DNA of 64,000 nucleotides from Nostoc sp. FACHB-152 (GTDB lineage: Bacteria > Cyanobacteriota > Cyanobacteriia > Cyanobacteriales > Nostocaceae), in assembly GCF_014697475.1 (NCBI RefSeq), contig NZ_JACJRV010000003.1, positions 186,001 to 250,000 of the forward strand, read 5' to 3'. How positions within the stretch are numbered: position 1 is the stretch's first letter; each line of letters starts with the position of its first letter. Below the pieces are notes generated by a model. It worked only from the letters and a program-made list of their open reading frames with translations. It was not told the DNA's origin and ran no database searches. Below, piece after piece: positions 1-9,643 of this stretch. A program made the position numbers and the translations under genes.

Positions 1-52
1 ATTAAGTATGAAATGTGTAGACGCTTCTAGCGGCTTGCCGTAGGCTAGGATG

Positions 53-78
53 AAGGATGAAATTTTCTCTTCATCCTT
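53..78. repeat. short inverted repeat after pilC
   Basis: AAGGATGA (53-60) and TCATCCTT (71-78) form an 8 bp stem with a 10 nt loop just beyond the pilC stop codon. No T-run follows on the minus strand, so it is a weak terminator candidate at best and may be a dispersed repeat. Confidence 0.3.
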
Positions 79-86
79 CCGATTTT

Positions 87-1307
87 TCATCCCAGCTTTT
101 CAAATACTTTGAATAGTGGCAGATACATTGCTAAAATAATTGTCCCAACCATGCCCCCTAAAACTACAATCATCAGAGGTTCCAAAATACTGGTTAGTGC
201 TTTTACTGTTTGCTCAACCTCATCTTCATAGAAATCGGCAACTTTCATCAACATTGCATCTAATTCCCCAGTTTCTTCGCCAATACTCATCATTTGAATT
301 GCCATAGGAGGAAAAATTTTCTCTTTTTGCAACGCAATACTAATCATGCCTCCCTGTTGAACTTCTAAACGCGCTGCATCTATGGCATTAGCAACGATTT
401 GGTTGCCTGATGTATCTCGAACAATTTCTAAAGAAGTCAGAATTGGTACCCCTGAGCGAGTTAAAGCACCAAAGGTGCGGCTAAAACGAGCAACCGCAGA
501 TTTTTGAATCAACTCACCAAATAACGGCACTTTTAGAGAAAGACGGTCAATGGTTTGACGACCAGCTTCTGTTTTGTAAAACTGCTTATAGGCAAATCCT
601 AAACCTATCAAACCTGCAATAATTACCACAGACCAAAAACTTCTCAAAATTGCACTACAAATCATCAAAAATTCAGTTAAAGCCGGTAATTCAGTTCCTA
701 AATCTTTAAAGATACCAGCAAAAATAGGGATAAGAAAAACTGTCATCCCAACAAAGATAGTGACAGCTATAAAACCCACAACAACTGGATAAGCAAGTGC
801 TGACTTAATTTGGTTTTGTAATCGAGCTACATCTTCTAATAACTTTGCTAAACGACCTAGTACTTCATCTAGTACACCGCCCACTTCGCCAGCTTGAATC
901 ATACTCACATACAAACCATCAAAACAGTCAGGATGTTTCCGCATGGCATCGGAAAGATTAACACCACTTTGAACATCGTTACTAATATCAATTAGTGCTT
1001 GTTTCAATTTAGGATTAGTACACTGATCGGACAGTACTCCTAAACCTCTGACAATTGCGACTCCAGCATTCACCAAAGTAGCAAGTTGTCTAGAAAAAAC
1101 TGCTTTCTCTTTAATTGGAACCTTAACAAATGAATTTTGAAATTTTTTGAAGTCAAAAGTTAAAAAGCCTTGAGATTGTTTCAGTTCTTGGACTACAAAA
1201 CCTTTATCTCTGAGATTAGTACGAGCTTGTGCTAAAGATTCAGCAACAACTGTTTCTTTCCGAGATTTGCCTTGAGGATCTCGAATGCGGGCAACAAAGG
1301 TTGGCAT
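87..1307 (-). CDS. pilC: type IV pilus inner membrane platform protein PilC
   Basis: Platform protein of the type IV pilus, expected to sit in the cytoplasmic membrane and couple the PilB and PilT motors to pilin assembly and removal. At 406 residues it has the family's usual length. Two T2SSF/GspF repeats are visible, one starting near residue 71 (FSRQLATLVNAGV) and one near 274 (FSRTFGALTRSGV). Hydrophobic segments lie near residues 170-195, 220-240 and 375-397. It is the last gene of pilB-pilT-pilC, about 95 bp after pilT, and that spacer holds a 13 bp inverted repeat. In cyanobacteria this machinery drives twitching, hormogonium gliding and DNA uptake. Identity is secure; the exact phenotype here is inferred. 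Confidence 0.95.
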   Translation of the reverse strand: MPTFVARIRDPQGKSRKETVVAESLAQARTNLRDKGFVVQELKQSQGFLTFDFKKFQNSFVKVPIKEKAVFSRQLATLVNAGVAIVRGLGVLSDQCTNPKLKQALIDISNDVQSGVNLSDAMRKHPDCFDGLYVSMIQAGEVGGVLDEVLGRLAKLLEDVARLQNQIKSALAYPVVVGFIAVTIFVGMTVFLIPIFAGIFKDLGTELPALTEFLMICSAILRSFWSVVIIAGLIGLGFAYKQFYKTEAGRQTIDRLSLKVPLFGELIQKSAVARFSRTFGALTRSGVPILTSLEIVRDTSGNQIVANAIDAARLEVQQGGMISIALQKEKIFPPMAIQMMSIGEETGELDAMLMKVADFYEDEVEQTVKALTSILEPLMIVVLGGMVGTIILAMYLPLFKVFEKLG

Positions 1308-1346
1308 AAATTAATAATTTCAAAATTTTAAACTTCTTTTATAGGC

Positions 1347-1379
1347 AATAGTTAATAGTTTTTTTGACTATTAACTATT
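1347..1379. repeat. 13 bp inverted repeat in the pilT-pilC spacer
   Basis: AATAGTTAATAGT (1347-1359) and ACTATTAACTATT (1367-1379) are perfect reverse complements around a T-rich loop. The heptamer-like composition matches other STRR-type spacers in this window. It could attenuate pilC relative to pilT, but that is inference. Confidence 0.6.
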
Positions 1380-1402
1380 CCGTTCTTATTCGAGATGAAT
1401 TT

Positions 1403-2524
1403 TTAGTGTGCTTTTGCAGCTCCAGGTTTTGCTGCTGCTTGAGGAGGTGTTGTAGCACCGATGAGACGTTGAATTTCATCTGGCTTAGAAGTTTTAGACA
1501 TTGCCGCTTCAAAAGAGATAACTCCCGCTTTGTAATAATCTGCTAAAACTTTCTCCAGAGTTTGCATTCCCAATTTGCCGCCAGTCTGAATAGCTGAGTA
1601 AATTTGTGATGTTTTACCTTCTCTAATTAAGTTAGAAATAGCCGGAGTAACAATAAGAATTTCTTGAGCCATAACCCGACCATATTCACCTGGTTTGGGG
1701 TTTTTCTTGGATACTAAGGTTTGGCTAAATACGGCTACTAGCGAGTTAGATAATTGCACCCGCACTTGAGTTTGTCTTTCATGGGGGAAAACGTCGATAA
1801 TCCGGTCAACAGTTTGTGCAGCAGAACTGGTGTGTAGTGTACCAAATACCAAGTGTCCGGTTTCTGCTGCGGAAATTGCCAAAGAAATAGTTTCTAAATC
1901 CCGCATTTCCCCTACGAGAATAATATCTGGGTCTTCCCGTAGGGCGGCTTTTAAGGCGTTAGCAAAGCTCTTAGTATCCTCTCCCAATTGCCGTTGGTGG
2001 ACTAAGCTTTTAATTGGTTCGTAGACAAACTCAATCGGGTCTTCCACTGTTAAAATATGCTCTGCTTTAGTGCGGTTAATCAAATCGATCATCGCCGCAA
2101 GAGTAGTTGTCTTACCAGAACCAGTAGGGCCAGTTACCAGAATTAATCCTCTAGGTTTATCTGACATTTCCCGCACTACATCGGGTAAACCTAATTTTTC
2201 AAAGTTGGGAATCTTGGAACTAAGTGCGCGTAAACAAGCAGCGTAAGATCCCCGTTCTTTGTAAACATTCACCCGAAACCGAGCCAAACCTTTGACACCG
2301 TAAGAACAATCTAACTCCCAGGTTTGTTCTAGAGTCTTACGCTGGGTGTTATTGAGCATACTAAAGATTAATCGTTGGCATTGATCACCTGTCAAGACTT
2401 GATCGCCAATAGGAGTTAGTTTTCCACTAATACGAAAGTAGGGAGGCAAACCTGCGGATAAGTGCATATCCGAACCACCCATTTCAATCAGCTGCTCCAT
2501 CAAGTCTTCAATCATCATTTCCAT
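1403..2524 (-). CDS. pilT: type IV pilus retraction ATPase PilT
   Basis: Hexameric ATPase that powers pilus retraction. The 373-residue protein has an N-terminal PAS-like region (SDMHLSAGLPPYFRI), Walker A GPTGSGKTTT near residues 131-140, Walker B and Asp-box DPDIILVGEMRD near 196, and a His box GHLVFGTLHT. Near residue 287 it reads AISNLIREGK, matching the PilT-specific AIRNLIRE signature with one change; this separates it from PilB. The Ala/Pro-rich tail (TPPQAAAKPGAAKAH) is probably disordered. It follows pilB by 66 bp and precedes pilC on the same strand, so the three are likely co-transcribed. Confidence 0.95.
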   Translation of the reverse strand: MEMMIEDLMEQLIEMGGSDMHLSAGLPPYFRISGKLTPIGDQVLTGDQCQRLIFSMLNNTQRKTLEQTWELDCSYGVKGLARFRVNVYKERGSYAACLRALSSKIPNFEKLGLPDVVREMSDKPRGLILVTGPTGSGKTTTLAAMIDLINRTKAEHILTVEDPIEFVYEPIKSLVHQRQLGEDTKSFANALKAALREDPDIILVGEMRDLETISLAISAAETGHLVFGTLHTSSAAQTVDRIIDVFPHERQTQVRVQLSNSLVAVFSQTLVSKKNPKPGEYGRVMAQEILIVTPAISNLIREGKTSQIYSAIQTGGKLGMQTLEKVLADYYKAGVISFEAAMSKTSKPDEIQRLIGATTPPQAAAKPGAAKAH

Positions 2525-2565
2525 AGTTCTGCTTCCCTTTTGTTGTTTGTTATTTGTCCTTTGTC

Positions 2566-2588
2566 AATAGTCAATTGTTTTGACTATT
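2566..2588. repeat. 9 bp inverted repeat in the pilB-pilT spacer
   Basis: AATAGTCAA (2566-2574) and TTGACTATT (2580-2588) form a short hairpin immediately after the pilB stop codon. It uses the same GTCAATAG-type heptamer seen in many other spacers of this window. Confidence 0.5.
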
Positions 2589-2590
2589 CG

Positions 2591-4603
2591 CTAATCTTGA
2601 AATCTGGGTGTCATACAGTAGGGACAATCCAGCCATTCCGGTTTGAGTTCAGCACTACAAGTCCTACAGGTAAGACCAGTCTTACGTTTGGCTTTTAACT
2701 CGGCTTCTAAGCCTGTATCTGTAAATGTCACCCGATCAACTTCTTCTAAGGTGGTGGCTCCTTGACGCACTAAATCTAAGCTGTATGCCAACAAGGTTTT
2801 CATACCTTCTTCGACAGCAACTTCTTTAATACGGTCTGTAGGTGCTTCTTTGTTAATTAGGGTTTGCAGGTTTTCAGTGATCCGCATCACTTCATAAACA
2901 CCACAACGTCCTCTATAACCACCACCATTACAATTTGGACAAAGATGATTTTTGGCTTTGGCTTCTGCTAAGGCTTCTGCGGTTAAGGTATTAGCTTTGT
3001 AAAATGTGAGTTCTACATCACCAGCAGCAGATAGACCATAGCGAGCTAGTTCTTCTGGGGTGGGAGTATAGGGAATGCGGCACTCAGAACAGACACGCCG
3101 CACTAAGCGTTGTGCCAACACACCAATTAAGGAACTAGAAACCATGAATGGTTCAATCCCCATTTCTCCTAGACGAGCGATCGCACCAGGAGCGTCGTTA
3201 GTGTGTAAGGTAGTTAATACTAAGTGACCTGTTAAGGCTGCTTCAATCGCTGTTTTGGCGGTTTCTTTATCTCGCGTTTCACCCACCAATAACACATCTG
3301 GGTCTTGCCGCAAAAATGCTCTTAATGCGGTGGCAAAGTCTAGCCCTTTTTCCCGAATTACCTGTACTTGGGTAATTCCTGGCAAACTATACTCAATTGG
3401 GTCTTCTACAGTACTGATATTAATTCCGGGTGAGTTCTTTTCTGACAATGCCGAATACAGCGAGGTGGTTTTACCAGAACCCGTTGGCCCAGTTACCAAA
3501 ATCAAACCAAAGGGACGACTAACCATCTCTTGGACAATTTGTAAGGTTTCTGGGTCGGTGATTAACTTATTTAATCCCAACTGGGTAGAAGAGTTATCCA
3601 AAATCCGCAGTACAACCTTCTCCCCATAGCGGCTGGGCAAAGTGTTAACCCGGAAGTCTACTTTTCTACCCTCAAAAATCCGGCGAATGCGTCCGTCTTG
3701 AGGTAAACGCCGTTCGGCAATGTCTAGGTTAGCAATAATTTTAAATCGGGCGGTCACAGCCGGAATAATCTTCTTTGGCAGTTCGGGAAAGGCTTCATTT
3801 AACACACCATCCTTACGAAAACGAATGCGTAAGTTTTCTTCCTGTGGTTCGATGTGAATATCAGAGACTTTCTCGTGCAGAGCTTTGGCAAGAATTCTAT
3901 TTACAAGGCTGATGACTGGAGCATCTTCTGCACCCTTCATTGCTGCTCCCAAGTCAGCTTCCATATCTTCAGGAGCATCTTGAATATCTAGATTTCCTAA
4001 ATTTTCTAAGTCCTGATTGATATCTGTAAACTTCTCTTGTTCTAGATGCTTTTGCTTGACAGCCAGATCATCTAGATATTGATTGATCAGGTGTTGATAG
4101 TCTTCCTGAGTAATCACCATGCGCTGCAATGCCAACCCTTGAGGGCGCAAGATGCGATTTAGATCATCGGAAGCTTCTAAGTTATCCGGATCGACCATCG
4201 CCACTAAAACACTCGGTGGGTTTTGGTCTTCGTTTTTTGATAACGGCACTAAGCGATGGCGACGACAAATATCTACGGGTATGAGGGTTTCAATCAGGCT
4301 CCCTACATTCGTATTGCCAATGTTACTGACTTCTGGATCTAGGGATTCAACGCCGTATAGGATTTTTAATTCAAATAATTGTTGTTTTTTATACTGCCTG
4401 AGAAATTCAGGTGATAGTTGTCGCCCAGTGATCGACTCCAGCACTTCTGTCAGGGGCCGGCCAGATTTGCGACTTTCAATCAGAGCCTGTCTCATCTGTT
4501 CGCTATTAACATAGCCAGATTGCACTAGCTTACTGCCGAATGGCGAAAATTCTGTTCTGGTCGTGAGAGCGGTACTGCGCCGTTGCGGTGACGAGTGAGT
4601 CAT
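2591..4603 (-). CDS. pilB: type IV pilus assembly ATPase PilB
   Basis: Assembly motor of the type IV pilus (GspE/PilB family, 670 residues). Visible parts: an N-terminal MshEN-type helical domain (FGSKLVQSGYVNSEQMRQAL, residues 22-41), Walker A GPTGSGKTTS near 368-377, Walker B DPDVLLVGETRD, His box GHLVLTTLHT, and the family zinc-binding tetracysteine region (CSECRIPY, later CPNC). There is an extra C-terminal CxxC...CxxC cluster (CRTC near 645, CPYC near 660) that looks like a second zinc ribbon and is absent from classical proteobacterial PilB. It is first in pilB-pilT-pilC. The 350 bp upstream should hold the operon promoter, divergent from grpE. Confidence 0.95.
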   Translation of the reverse strand: MTHSSPQRRSTALTTRTEFSPFGSKLVQSGYVNSEQMRQALIESRKSGRPLTEVLESITGRQLSPEFLRQYKKQQLFELKILYGVESLDPEVSNIGNTNVGSLIETLIPVDICRRHRLVPLSKNEDQNPPSVLVAMVDPDNLEASDDLNRILRPQGLALQRMVITQEDYQHLINQYLDDLAVKQKHLEQEKFTDINQDLENLGNLDIQDAPEDMEADLGAAMKGAEDAPVISLVNRILAKALHEKVSDIHIEPQEENLRIRFRKDGVLNEAFPELPKKIIPAVTARFKIIANLDIAERRLPQDGRIRRIFEGRKVDFRVNTLPSRYGEKVVLRILDNSSTQLGLNKLITDPETLQIVQEMVSRPFGLILVTGPTGSGKTTSLYSALSEKNSPGINISTVEDPIEYSLPGITQVQVIREKGLDFATALRAFLRQDPDVLLVGETRDKETAKTAIEAALTGHLVLTTLHTNDAPGAIARLGEMGIEPFMVSSSLIGVLAQRLVRRVCSECRIPYTPTPEELARYGLSAAGDVELTFYKANTLTAEALAEAKAKNHLCPNCNGGGYRGRCGVYEVMRITENLQTLINKEAPTDRIKEVAVEEGMKTLLAYSLDLVRQGATTLEEVDRVTFTDTGLEAELKAKRKTGLTCRTCSAELKPEWLDCPYCMTPRFQD

Positions 4604-4983
4604 AGGTGAGCTATTAGTAGGGGAAAACCTCTGCTTAGAGTATTCCCAAGCTATGGCACAGAATTTTCATTTAAACTTAATAAAATTCCGATGGAAGTCT
4701 GAAGTGTGAAGTATGAAGTATAAATTTCAGGCTTCATACTTCATAATTCATACTTCACCTTTTATCGTTCGGGTTCCCGTCCTCAAGGCGTAGGCGCTAA
4801 TATGTTCACCATTTGTCACAATAAAATGACGGTGACATCACTTCCAGAAAAATGTAGGCAAAATCTACCTTTATGGTGATTTATTGTCCGCAAAAGTATC
4901 TGGAATAGACAATGATGGACGAAAATAAACAGGTAAACAATACAAGCCAGTAATTGGGTGAACCAATAGAGGTAAAGCAAGAA
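4604..4983. other. divergent spacer between pilB and grpE
   Basis: Non-coding 380 bp that must carry the promoters of the pil operon and grpE. It holds tandem heptamers of the form GAAGTNT at 4694-4721. TGAAGTATGAAG (4707-4718) and CTTCATACTTCA (4732-4743) make a perfect 12 bp inverted repeat. I could not pin down a promoter or a heat-shock CIRCE element. Confidence 0.5.
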
Positions 4984-5655
4984 ATGATGAGCGACTCCCC
5001 AGCCCAAATAAACTCCAACGAATCTGGCAGCGAGGTTACTGAGCAAGTGGCAGCCACAAGCAATGTATCAGGAGATACGGCTACGCTCAATCAGGAAGAT
5101 GGCTTCGCTGCAACCAACAAGGCAGAAACAGACACAGCAGCAGGATTGACTCAACAAATTGAGTCTCTCAAAGTGCAGCTAGAAGAACGTAGTACTCAGT
5201 ACATGAGAATTGCGGCCGATTTTGAGAATTACCGCAAACGTACTAGCAAAGAAAAAGAAGAGCTAGACGCACAAGTGAAGCGGAATACCATTATGGAATT
5301 ACTGCCAGTGGTTGATAATTTTGAGCGGGCGCGATCGCACTTGAAGCCACAAACTGATGGCGAGATGACAATTCACAAAAGTTATCAAGGCGTTTACAAA
5401 CAATTGGTAGATTGCTTGAAACGTCTAGGTGTTTCACCGATGCGTCCGGAAGGAGAACAGTTTGATCCCAACCTTCATGAAGCAGTAATGCGCGAACCTA
5501 CGGATGAACATCCGGAAGGAACAGTGTTAGAAGAGTTAGTGCGCGGATATTATATAGGCGATCGCGTGCTACGTCACGCAATGGTTAAGGTGGCTGCTCC
5601 TAAAGAGGATACACTGCCTACGCCAGAAGATCAGTCGAGTCCAGCCAACAGTTAA
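4984..5655 (+). CDS. grpE: nucleotide exchange factor GrpE
   Basis: Cochaperone that releases ADP from DnaK. The reading frame is open from a TTG at 4954, but GAGGTAAAG at about 4969 is a good ribosome binding site for the ATG at 4984, giving 223 residues. The first 60 residues or so are acidic and low-complexity. They are followed by the long dimerising helix ([20 protein letters not shown]), the conserved [13 protein letters not shown] segment and the C-terminal beta domain ([28 protein letters not shown]). dnaK and dnaJ follow on the same strand, the standard cyanobacterial chaperone order. Confidence 0.95.
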   Translation: MMSDSPAQINSNESGSEVTEQVAATSNVSGDTATLNQEDGFAATNKAETDTAAGLTQQIESLKVQLEERSTQYMRIAADFENYRKRTSKEKEELDAQVKRNTIMELLPVVDNFERARSHLKPQTDGEMTIHKSYQGVYKQLVDCLKRLGVSPMRPEGEQFDPNLHEAVMREPTDEHPEGTVLEELVRGYYIGDRVLRHAMVKVAAPKEDTLPTPEDQSSPANS

Positions 5656-5683
5656 ACTGTGGTTACTCGCCTTGTTTTCAGTA

Positions 5684-5728
5684 AAAAGTCAAAAGAAAAA
5701 TCAATTTCGCTTTTAACTTTTGACTTTT
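5684..5728. terminator. 12 bp inverted repeat between grpE and dnaK
   Basis: AAAAGTCAAAAG (5684-5695) and CTTTTGACTTTT (5717-5728) pair perfectly around a 21 nt loop, and a GATTTTT run follows. This could be a terminator or attenuator after grpE, or simply a repeat of the GTCAAAA family. Confidence 0.4.
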
Positions 5729-5855
5729 GATTTTTAAATTCTGGAAAAAAGGAGTAAGGGTGTCAGGGTTTTTACTTACACCCTTATACTAGATTTATTG
5801 CTCAAAATATCCCGTATAAACAACATCAAAAGCATTCAGTACAAATACTGTAAGT

Positions 5856-7817
5856 ATGGGAAAAGTTATTGGCATCGACTTAGGCACTACTAACAGTTGC
5901 GTCGCAGTCTTAGAGGGCGGTCAACCGATTGTCATTTCTAATTCTGAGGGCGGACGAACCACTCCTAGTATTGTGGGATTTGGCAAGGGTGGCGATCGCT
6001 TGGTCGGTCAGCTGGCAAAACGCCAAGCCGTAACTAATGCCGAAAATACAGTCTACAGTATTAAGAGATTCATCGGTCGTCGTTGGGAAGATACACCAGA
6101 AGAACGCGATCGCGTCCCCTACAGCTGTGTCAAAGGTCGAGATGACACTGTTGATGTTCATATTCGCGGCAAAAACTACACGCCTCAAGAAATCTCCGCC
6201 ATGATCCTGCAAAAATTAAAGCAGGACGCAGAAAATTTCTTGGGTGAAACTGTCACCCAGGCAGTAATTACCGTACCAGCATATTTTACCGATGCTCAAA
6301 GGCAAGCAACCAAAGATGCTGGCACAATTGCCGGACTAGAAGTATTACGAATTATTAATGAACCGACTGCTGCTGCTTTAGCTTTTGGGTTAGATAAGCA
6401 AGACCAAGAGCAAATAATTTTGGTGTTTGACTTAGGCGGCGGAACTTTTGACGTATCTATTCTGCAACTAGGTGATGGAGTTTTTGAAGTCAAAGCCACT
6501 AGTGGAAATAATCAACTCGGTGGTGACGACTTTGATGACTGCATTGTACGCTGGATGATTAAACGCTTCCAAGAACAAGAAAAAATTAACCTCGTTCAAG
6601 ATAAGATGGCTTTGCAGCGTCTGCGAGAAGCGGCGGAAAAAGCCAAAATTGAACTCTCTATTATGGCAAGTACTTCGATCAACTTGCCTTTTATTACAGC
6701 TGATGAATCTGGGCCGAAGCATCTAGAAATGGAACTGAGCCGCTCTAAATTTGAGGAACTGGTTGCACATTTAATTGAAGCTACCATTGAGCCGATGATT
6801 CAATCCCTGAAAGATGCTGACCTTAAACCACAAAATATAGACCGGATTATTTTAGTTGGTGGTTCTACACGCATTCCTGCTGTTCAAAATGCTCTAATTA
6901 AGTTTTTTAATGGCAAGACTCCAGATCGTTCTATTAACCCTGATGAAGCTGTAGCTTTAGGAGCGGCAATTCAAGCAGGAGTTCTAGGTGGCGAAGTAGA
7001 TAATCTCTTGTTATTAGATGTTACTCCCTTATCTTTAGGTATTGAAACTTTAGGCGAAGTATTTACTAAAATTATTGAACGTAATACCACAATTCCTACT
7101 AGTAAATCTCAAGTTTTTTCTACTGCCATAGATGGGCAAACCTCGGTGGAAATTCACGTCCTCCAAGGAGAACGGGTAATGGCGCGGGATAACAAAAGTC
7201 TGGGTAAGTTTCTGTTAGCTGGAATTCCCCCAGCCCCTCGTGGTGTGCCGCAAATCGAAGTATCTTTTGAAATTGATGTCAACGGTATTCTTAAAGTTTC
7301 GGCTCAAGATAAAGGTACAGGTAGAGAACAAAGTATTAGGATTACTAATACTGGTGGCTTGAGCAACAACGAAGTCGAACGGATGCGGCAAGAAGCTGAG
7401 ATATTTGCTGAGGAAGACAAAAAGCGCAAGGAATTTGTTGAACTTAAAAACCAAGCAGACAATTTGTTAACCAGTTATGAATCCACTCTGAAAGATAATG
7501 CCAACTTCATTGGCGAGCAAATGAAAGCTTTAGCCAACGAAAAACTTGTACAACTACAAGCAGTCATGACTAACCCCGGCATTTCCTTGCAAGAATTTCA
7601 AAATTGCTTAGATGACTTCCAGCAAACTTTGTTCGCTATTGGTGCTGATGTTTACAATCGCGCTAATGGACAAGTTCTCAATGAAGTTGAAGGAGTTTCT
7701 GATGAGCGGTTGACATCAGCATCAGAACATCCCGCCAGTGGAACACTAATCCCACAATTCAATTTTGATTTTGATGAGGAAATGACAGCACAAGCTGATT
7801 ACGAGGCGATAGACTAA
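5856..7817 (+). CDS. dnaK: molecular chaperone DnaK (Hsp70)
   Basis: ATP-dependent Hsp70 foldase, 653 residues. The start is typical ([20 protein letters not shown]), with phosphate loop [12 protein letters not shown] near residue 192, adenosine motif [10 protein letters not shown] near 338, and a substrate-binding domain with [16 protein letters not shown]. The C-terminal tail is acidic and ends DYEAID, without the EEVD-like ending of the canonical type. The gene sits between grpE and dnaJ, as does the housekeeping DnaK2-type gene of cyanobacteria; since these genomes carry several dnaK paralogues, the paralogue assignment is tentative. The 200 bp upstream spacer suggests a promoter of its own. 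Confidence 0.96.
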   Translation: MGKVIGIDLGTTNSCVAVLEGGQPIVISNSEGGRTTPSIVGFGKGGDRLVGQLAKRQAVTNAENTVYSIKRFIGRRWEDTPEERDRVPYSCVKGRDDTVDVHIRGKNYTPQEISAMILQKLKQDAENFLGETVTQAVITVPAYFTDAQRQATKDAGTIAGLEVLRIINEPTAAALAFGLDKQDQEQIILVFDLGGGTFDVSILQLGDGVFEVKATSGNNQLGGDDFDDCIVRWMIKRFQEQEKINLVQDKMALQRLREAAEKAKIELSIMASTSINLPFITADESGPKHLEMELSRSKFEELVAHLIEATIEPMIQSLKDADLKPQNIDRIILVGGSTRIPAVQNALIKFFNGKTPDRSINPDEAVALGAAIQAGVLGGEVDNLLLLDVTPLSLGIETLGEVFTKIIERNTTIPTSKSQVFSTAIDGQTSVEIHVLQGERVMARDNKSLGKFLLAGIPPAPRGVPQIEVSFEIDVNGILKVSAQDKGTGREQSIRITNTGGLSNNEVERMRQEAEIFAEEDKKRKEFVELKNQADNLLTSYESTLKDNANFIGEQMKALANEKLVQLQAVMTNPGISLQEFQNCLDDFQQTLFAIGADVYNRANGQVLNEVEGVSDERLTSASEHPASGTLIPQFNFDFDEEMTAQADYEAID

Positions 7818-8258
7818 AAATAAAGTATGAAGTCTGAAATTGGAACCTTCAACACTTTGTCCTTTATCTTCAATGGTGCCTGACTACAGATGCAATGTAA
7901 TACAACTGGGGGGTTTTCCACACCTAATGGTGCGGGTAGCCCCTCTAGTTCATAAGTAGGGTTTTGCCGTATTGCGTAGCACAATTGTAAGAGAGGCAGC
8001 CAGATCGACAGTCGTAAGTCTTAGCATTTGCTAACTGTGCTGTTAAAATTCATGAGTTATTGTCATCTCCTAAGCAAAAGCAAATTTTGCTTCGTACTTG
8101 CTGGTGATTTTTGTAAAAGGTAAAAGGTACAATCAGTTATTAATAAAAATTAATCTATGCCTTCTGCCTTAAGAGTGCTAAGTGCTAATTCAAAATAACT
8201 AGTATTTGGCACCTACTCCCTAGTCTGTTTCCTACCTTCTAACTTTTACCTTTACTAT
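7818..8258. other. dnaK-dnaJ spacer
   Basis: About 440 bp with no convincing ORF. It holds short heptamer-like direct repeats (GTAAAAG near 8115) and a half-site GAGTGCTAA at 8174-8182 followed by a direct GTGCTAA. That resembles half of a CIRCE operator, but no TTAGCACTC partner lies upstream. A promoter for dnaJ is likely but not resolvable. Confidence 0.4.
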
Positions 8259-9389
8259 ATGGCCCGCGACTATTACGAAATTCTGGGTGTCGCTCGTGAC
8301 GCCGACAAAGAAGAAATCAAACAAGCTTACCGCCGTTTAGCCCGGAAGTATCACCCAGATGTGAACAAAGAATCCGGTGCAGAGGAACGCTTTAAAGAGA
8401 TAAACCGCGCTTATGAGGTACTCTCAGAGCCAGAAACCCGTGCGCGTTACGATCGCTTTGGGCCAGAAGGTGTTTCCGGTGCTGGTGTTGGCTTCCAAGA
8501 TATGAGCGACATGGGTGGTTTTGCCGATATCTTTGAAAGTATTTTCAGTGGCTTTGCTGGCGGCGGTGTAGGCGGACAGACAGCGCAAAGACGACGCAGT
8601 GGGCCGGTGCGGGGTGATGATTTACGGCTAGACCTGAAGTTAGACTTTCGAGAAGCGGTCTTTGGTGGCGAAAAAGAAATTCGCATTTCCCACCTAGAAA
8701 CTTGTGAAGCTTGTAGTGGTTCTGGTGCAAAACCTGGAACTCGGCCGCGCACCTGTTCAACTTGTAGCGGTTCTGGTCAAGTACGCCGTGTGACTAGAAC
8801 TCCTTTTGGGAGTTTTACGCAAGTTTCCACCTGCCCCACTTGTAACGGTACAGGTTCGGTAGTTGAAGATAAATGTGATTCTTGTGACGGTAAGGGAAGT
8901 AATCAAGTTACTAAAAAACTCAAAATTACTATTCCGGCTGGGGTAGATAACGGTACACGCTTGCGGATATCACAAGAAGGTGATGCAGGACAACGCGGTG
9001 GCCCCCCTGGAGATTTGTATGTTTACTTATTTGTGAATGAGGATGAAGAATTCCAGAGAGATGGAATTAACGTTCTTTCGGAAATCAAAGTGAGCTACTT
9101 ACAAGCAATTTTAGGTTGCCGCTTAGAGGTAGACACTGTAGATGGGCCAGTGGAATTAATTATTCCCGCAGGAACCCAGCCTAATACAGTGATGAAGCTC
9201 GAAAATCGCGGTGTGCCTCGCTTGGGTAATCCTGTGAGTCGGGGAGATCATCTACTAACAGTGTTAATTGATATTCCGACTAAGGTGACTCCCGATGAGA
9301 GAGAATTGCTAGAGAAGCTAGCTAAAATTAAAGGGGATCGTACTGGTAAAGGCGGTCTGGAAGGATTTTTAGGAAATCTGTTTAAGTAA
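8259..9389 (+). CDS. dnaJ: chaperone protein DnaJ (type I Hsp40)
   Basis: J-domain cochaperone that stimulates DnaK ATPase activity. The 376 residues show the whole type I layout: J domain with the HPD motif (YHPDVN, residues 31-36), a Gly/Phe-rich linker (about 68-105), four CxxCxGxG zinc repeats between about 147 and 215 ([32 protein letters not shown]), then two beta-sandwich substrate domains. Its stop codon shares one base with the ATG of the TusA-like gene (TAATG), implying translational coupling. Confidence 0.96.
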   Translation: MARDYYEILGVARDADKEEIKQAYRRLARKYHPDVNKESGAEERFKEINRAYEVLSEPETRARYDRFGPEGVSGAGVGFQDMSDMGGFADIFESIFSGFAGGGVGGQTAQRRRSGPVRGDDLRLDLKLDFREAVFGGEKEIRISHLETCEACSGSGAKPGTRPRTCSTCSGSGQVRRVTRTPFGSFTQVSTCPTCNGTGSVVEDKCDSCDGKGSNQVTKKLKITIPAGVDNGTRLRISQEGDAGQRGGPPGDLYVYLFVNEDEEFQRDGINVLSEIKVSYLQAILGCRLEVDTVDGPVELIIPAGTQPNTVMKLENRGVPRLGNPVSRGDHLLTVLIDIPTKVTPDERELLEKLAKIKGDRTGKGGLEGFLGNLFK

Positions 9390-9643
9390 TGGTATCTTCT
9401 GTATCTACTCCTGATGCTCAACTGGATTTGCGCGGCACTCCTTGCCCAATGAACTTTGTGCGGACAAAACTCCGCTTGGAGAAAATGCCGCCAGGAGGTT
9501 TGCTGGAAGTATGGCTTGACCCTGGTGAACCAATTGAGCAGGTTCCTGATAGCTTGACTATGGCAGGCTATCAGGTAGAACAAATTACAGACTGCACTGA
9601 CTATTTTTCTTTGTTAGTTCGCCGTCCTTTGGCTGTCCAATGA
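9389..9643 (+). CDS. TusA/SirA-like sulfurtransferase family protein
   Basis: Small 84-residue protein of the TusA (SirA/YeeD) fold. It has LDLRGTPCPMNFVRTKLRLE with the family cysteine in a CPMN context (canonically CPxP) near residue 19, and the conserved C-terminal strand pattern (QITDCTDYFSLLVRR). TusA proteins carry persulfide sulfur for tRNA thiolation or molybdopterin; whether this one does so is inferred. It overlaps dnaJ by 1 bp and the next gene, rsgA, by 4 bp (ATGA), so the three genes form a tightly coupled translational unit. Confidence 0.85.
   Translation: MVSSVSTPDAQLDLRGTPCPMNFVRTKLRLEKMPPGGLLEVWLDPGEPIEQVPDSLTMAGYQVEQITDCTDYFSLLVRRPLAVQ

Noticed and set aside
8174-8189. Possible CIRCE heat-shock operator before dnaJ
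   Set aside because: Only the right half GAGTGCTAA is present and it is followed by a direct repeat; the TTAGCACTC partner with a 9 bp spacer is missing.
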